IMG/VR virus record: IMGVR_UViG_3300013014_000150 | Coordinates: 1 to 21,479 of that record | Strand: one strand, 5' to 3' | DNA length: 21,479 nucleotides | DNA from: a virus | In this document: piece by piece, positions 19,670 through 21,479 of the stretch | How the letters are laid out: the number at the start of each line of letters is the position of its first letter | How positions within the stretch are numbered: the first letter of the stretch is position 1 | Made by a program: the position numbers and the translations under genes | Notes under the pieces: generated by a model | The model's database searches: none | Told to the model about the DNA's origin: nothing | The model's input: only the letters and a program-made list of their open reading frames with translations

Positions 19670-20216
19670 AAAGAACTGCTACTGTAGTTGTTACAATCAA
19701 AGCGTGGTTTCTGCGCTTTTTTTGTTTTTCCAATTTCTTTTTATCAGCATTTAGACTGTTAATTTGTTCGGTCAACAACTGTTCCTTCTGTTCATAAGCA
19801 ACGACCACTTCTTGCAAGTTGTCAATCTTTCTATCTTCGATGTTCAATTGTTCTTTGAGGTTGTTGATTATAAGCGAATCGGACGCTATAACGCTATCGC
19901 AGGAGTTGACTAATGTGATAACATCACTGCGAACAATAGTATCTCGAATAACAATAGCAGCGCGAGTTCTTTGATAGGTGGCTTTGGCTGAAGATTGAGC
20001 ATTTTCATAGTAAGTAATTTGTTCTTGTAGTTCTAATTGTTCTTCCAATAACATCTGGTATTCCCCTGCGTTGTAGTTTATAAGGCTATCTTGTTTTTGC
20101 AGAATGGAATATGCAACATTTGCATCTTTCTTTCCCCAAATATTCCAACAAATAACCAACCAAAGAATCGATGTTCCGAAAAACAACAGTATTGCTGCGA
20201 GTATATTTCTGTTCAT
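19641..20216 (-). CDS. Two-TM coiled-coil membrane protein (possible lysis protein), 191 aa
   Basis: An N-terminal membrane helix (residues 5-24: ILAAILLFFGTSILWLVICW) is followed by a long periodic coiled coil (LLEEQLELQEQITYYENAQS, IINNLKEQLNIEDRKIDNLQ, QINSLNADKKKLEKQKKRRN). A C-terminal hydrophobic helix (HALIVTTTVAVLSTFVLSIL) closes the protein. Position downstream of holin and phosphoesterase genes suggests a lysis accessory; the N-terminal TM plus coiled coil recalls an inner-membrane spanin. Canonical i-spanins have no C-terminal TM and unimolecular spanins start with a lipobox, which is absent here. A membrane scaffold is the alternative. Start: ATG 20216, overlapping the TGA of the phosphoesterase (ATGA). 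Confidence 0.6.
   Translation of the reverse strand: MNRNILAAILLFFGTSILWLVICWNIWGKKDANVAYSILQKQDSLINYNAGEYQMLLEEQLELQEQITYYENAQSSAKATYQRTRAAIVIRDTIVRSDVITLVNSCDSVIASDSLIINNLKEQLNIEDRKIDNLQEVVVAYEQKEQLLTEQINSLNADKKKLEKQKKRRNHALIVTTTVAVLSTFVLSILL
19699..19723 (+). terminator. Plus-strand terminator inside the convergent gene
   Basis: AAAGCG (19699-19704) pairs with CGCTTT (19714-19719) around a 9-nt loop and is followed at once by a T run (seven T to 19723, then GTTTTT). It lies 30 nt after the stop of the RHH-like gene and so would end the rightward transcript. The sequence also codes on the other strand for the basic stretch before the second membrane segment of the 191-aa protein. Confidence 0.65.
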
Positions 20217-21214
20217 AATATTTTTCCTTCGTGTATTCTGTAATTGTGAACGCTAAAAGCACCATTAGCACCTTTGTTGACTATTGCAAATCCGTGATTA
20301 TAACGGGAATAGGGGTTGTAATCCGGCGAAAGTTCACTCAAACAAGCGACACCCCAACAAGTGATAAACTTTCCATTTGCGTCGCGTTCGCTATGTTCAG
20401 CTGTCTGATGGTGATGTCCGCACATAGCGGACACCTTAGTCTTCATAAATAAACCACGCGCTACGTTGACAGACGGAAGGAATTGCTTTCCAAATTCGTG
20501 TCCGTGAAAGATTGAAAGTTTTCCGATATTGAGTTTGCTCTTTCCGTCAATCCATTTCACGTCGTGCTTGTCGCAATGCGTAAGCGAAGGAAAGTCGAAC
20601 GCGTCAATGTCGAATAACTCAGGCGCTTTTATTCTCATGTATCTCCAATAACGTTCTTCGTGATTGCCTTCTTTGTAATAGATATTTGCGTTCGGGAACG
20701 TGTGTCTAAGCGACGCAAGGAATTGACGAATAGAATAAAGTTCGTCTTTGAATTTTCTTTTGCGAGGATCTTTGACGAAGTCTGAAATCATGTGACAGTC
20801 TAACGCGTCGCCGTTCAAAATGATTGAATCACACCCTTGTTTTATGCCTTCATTTATAGCGCACTCAATAGCTTCGTTATCTTGGTAAGGAAAGTGCAAA
20901 TCGCAAAGAATTAAAAACTTCGTTCCCTTCACTTCGACGTGTCTGCGTTTTTTAGCGTACGACTTTGGGAGCGCAAATGGGTTAAGTGGTCGTGTTTTTT
21001 CTTCGAACAATTTTTTATCTATTGTGGTTTTTCTTTTTAATTCGCCATTCTTTCCGCGAATTGTACGAATTAAAGACCTCGCGTGTTCGGTGTCTTTATA
21101 GACTTCTGGATATTCAGTAAACAACTTTTTCGCTAAGGTAAGCGTGGGTGTTTCTGAAAACTTACTACATATCTCCGCTGCTATTTGTCGTGCTGTCGTT
21201 AGTTCCTTTGTCAT
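20213..21214 (-). CDS. Calcineurin-like metallophosphoesterase, 333 aa
   Basis: The metallophosphoesterase core has all five signature blocks in order: CDLHFP (104-109, metal Asp105/His107), GDALDC (135-140), GNHEER (183-188), HGHEFG (237-242) and GHHHQT (266-271). The enzyme uses a two-metal centre to cut phosphomono- or diesters, possibly nucleic acid; the substrate cannot be read from the sequence. The first 95 residues are a separate basic helical domain (LTTARQIAAEICSKFSETPT, DTEHARSLIRTIRGKNGELK) that could bind nucleic acid or another protein. The frame is open from a TTG at 21241, but the ATG at 21214 is preferred. It overlaps the holin's 3' end by 50 nt. Its presence between lysis-type genes is unusual. 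Confidence 0.85.
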   Translation of the reverse strand: MTKELTTARQIAAEICSKFSETPTLTLAKKLFTEYPEVYKDTEHARSLIRTIRGKNGELKRKTTIDKKLFEEKTRPLNPFALPKSYAKKRRHVEVKGTKFLILCDLHFPYQDNEAIECAINEGIKQGCDSIILNGDALDCHMISDFVKDPRKRKFKDELYSIRQFLASLRHTFPNANIYYKEGNHEERYWRYMRIKAPELFDIDAFDFPSLTHCDKHDVKWIDGKSKLNIGKLSIFHGHEFGKQFLPSVNVARGLFMKTKVSAMCGHHHQTAEHSERDANGKFITCWGVACLSELSPDYNPYSRYNHGFAIVNKGANGAFSVHNYRIHEGKIL

Positions 21215-21431
21215 TTGATTTTTGGTTTGTGAATCGTTCAATTACTGTTCCTCCAAACAAACCACCACTTAACAACGCGAGTGTGTCGAACATCGCAATC
21301 GGAATAATGTAGGTCGTAAAAGTTGCAACATAACTGAAAACGATTAGGTTAATTGTAACAAATATAGCAACAATTCGTTTCGAACTAACTTTTGAACACG
21401 ATGTTAACAAAGATTTTAACCATTCCTTCAT
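21165..21431 (-). CDS. Putative holin, 88 aa
   Basis: A small protein with a short basic N-terminus (MKEWLKSLLTSCSKVSSKRI), a hydrophobic helix (IVAIFVTINLIVFSYVATF) and, after a short link, a second helix-like segment (FDTLALLSGGLFGGTVIERF), then a polar Ser/Asn/Thr/Lys tail. The SSKR-(I/V)-(V/I)-A start and the MFD-L-L-GG-G-(T/M)-V-E end are familiar from holins of Bacteroidota phages. A holin of this type would let an endolysin through the inner membrane; no endolysin gene is recognised within the window. The ATG overlaps the stop of a hydrophobic partial gene (ATGA); the tail overlaps the phosphoesterase start. Confidence 0.7.
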   Translation of the reverse strand: MKEWLKSLLTSCSKVSSKRIVAIFVTINLIVFSYVATFTTYIIPIAMFDTLALLSGGLFGGTVIERFTNQKSNDKGTNDSTTNSSGDM

Positions 21432-21479
21432 AATACTTTTACAATGAACTGAACGATTAACCCACCAATAACACCAGCA
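21428..21479 (-). CDS. C-terminal fragment of a hydrophobic protein (cut by window edge)
   Basis: A frame enters from the window edge and ends with TGA at 21428-21430, overlapping the holin ATG. The last 16 residues, AGVIGGLIVQFIVKVL, are hydrophobic with Gly and one Lys, as at the end of a membrane protein. The evidence is only the ATGA junction and composition; another lysis-related membrane protein is possible. Confidence 0.4.
   Translation of the reverse strand, partial: AGVIGGLIVQFIVKVL

Overview
The window is part of a tailed double-stranded DNA phage or prophage (Caudoviricetes) whose host is very probably a member of the Bacteroidota. The evidence is a large terminase subunit, tape-measure, tail chaperone, baseplate-like and tail-fibre genes, a holin and a replication module. 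The small conserved proteins and fibre repeats are of kinds typical of phages of Flavobacteriia and relatives. Two plus-strand promoters have the Bacteroidota form TTG-N19-TATATTTG instead of a sigma70 -35/-10 pair, and starts are preceded by A/C-rich leaders rather than strong Shine-Dalgarno sites. No host gene, integrase, tRNA, CRISPR array or insertion sequence was seen. No portal or capsid gene was recognised, so the genome continues outside the window.

Layout. Positions 1-10300 (minus strand) are a dense operon read right to left: conserved small genes and a possible small terminase subunit, then the tail chaperone (8466-7882) with a -1-frame extension to 7706. After these come an 836-aa tail-fibre-like protein, small genes, two baseplate-like proteins (411 and 880 aa), a small membrane protein and the start of the tape measure, cut by the window edge. 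Positions 10301-10667 are intergenic and hold a strong minus-strand terminator. Positions 10668-12017 (minus) encode a Cys-rich protein, a sigma-like regulator and a VRR-NUC nuclease. Positions 12018-12124 separate divergent transcription units. From 12125 to 19669 (plus) run small early genes, an SSB-like protein, a DnaA domain IV protein, a PAPS-reductase-like protein, two probable replication proteins, a C5 DNA methyltransferase with a long second ORF inside it, the large terminase and an RHH-like protein. Positions 19641-21479 (minus) form a convergent lysis-type cassette: a membrane protein fragment, a holin, a metallophosphoesterase and a two-TM coiled-coil protein.

Working together. 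The rightward unit probably copies, modifies and packages the genome. The sigma-like and nuclease genes diverge from it and end at a terminator, which suggests that the tail operon is controlled separately. Most adjacent genes share ATGA or GTGA junctions or short overlaps, so translational coupling is the rule. Several genes under 60 codons were found by following those junctions.

The two most interesting points are overlapping reading frames. One is a T-TTT-TTT slippery run in the tail chaperone followed by an open -1 frame of 94 codons with a protein-like sequence. The other is a 255-codon ORF lying entirely inside the methyltransferase gene in the +1 frame, with repeated LPTP-type motifs.
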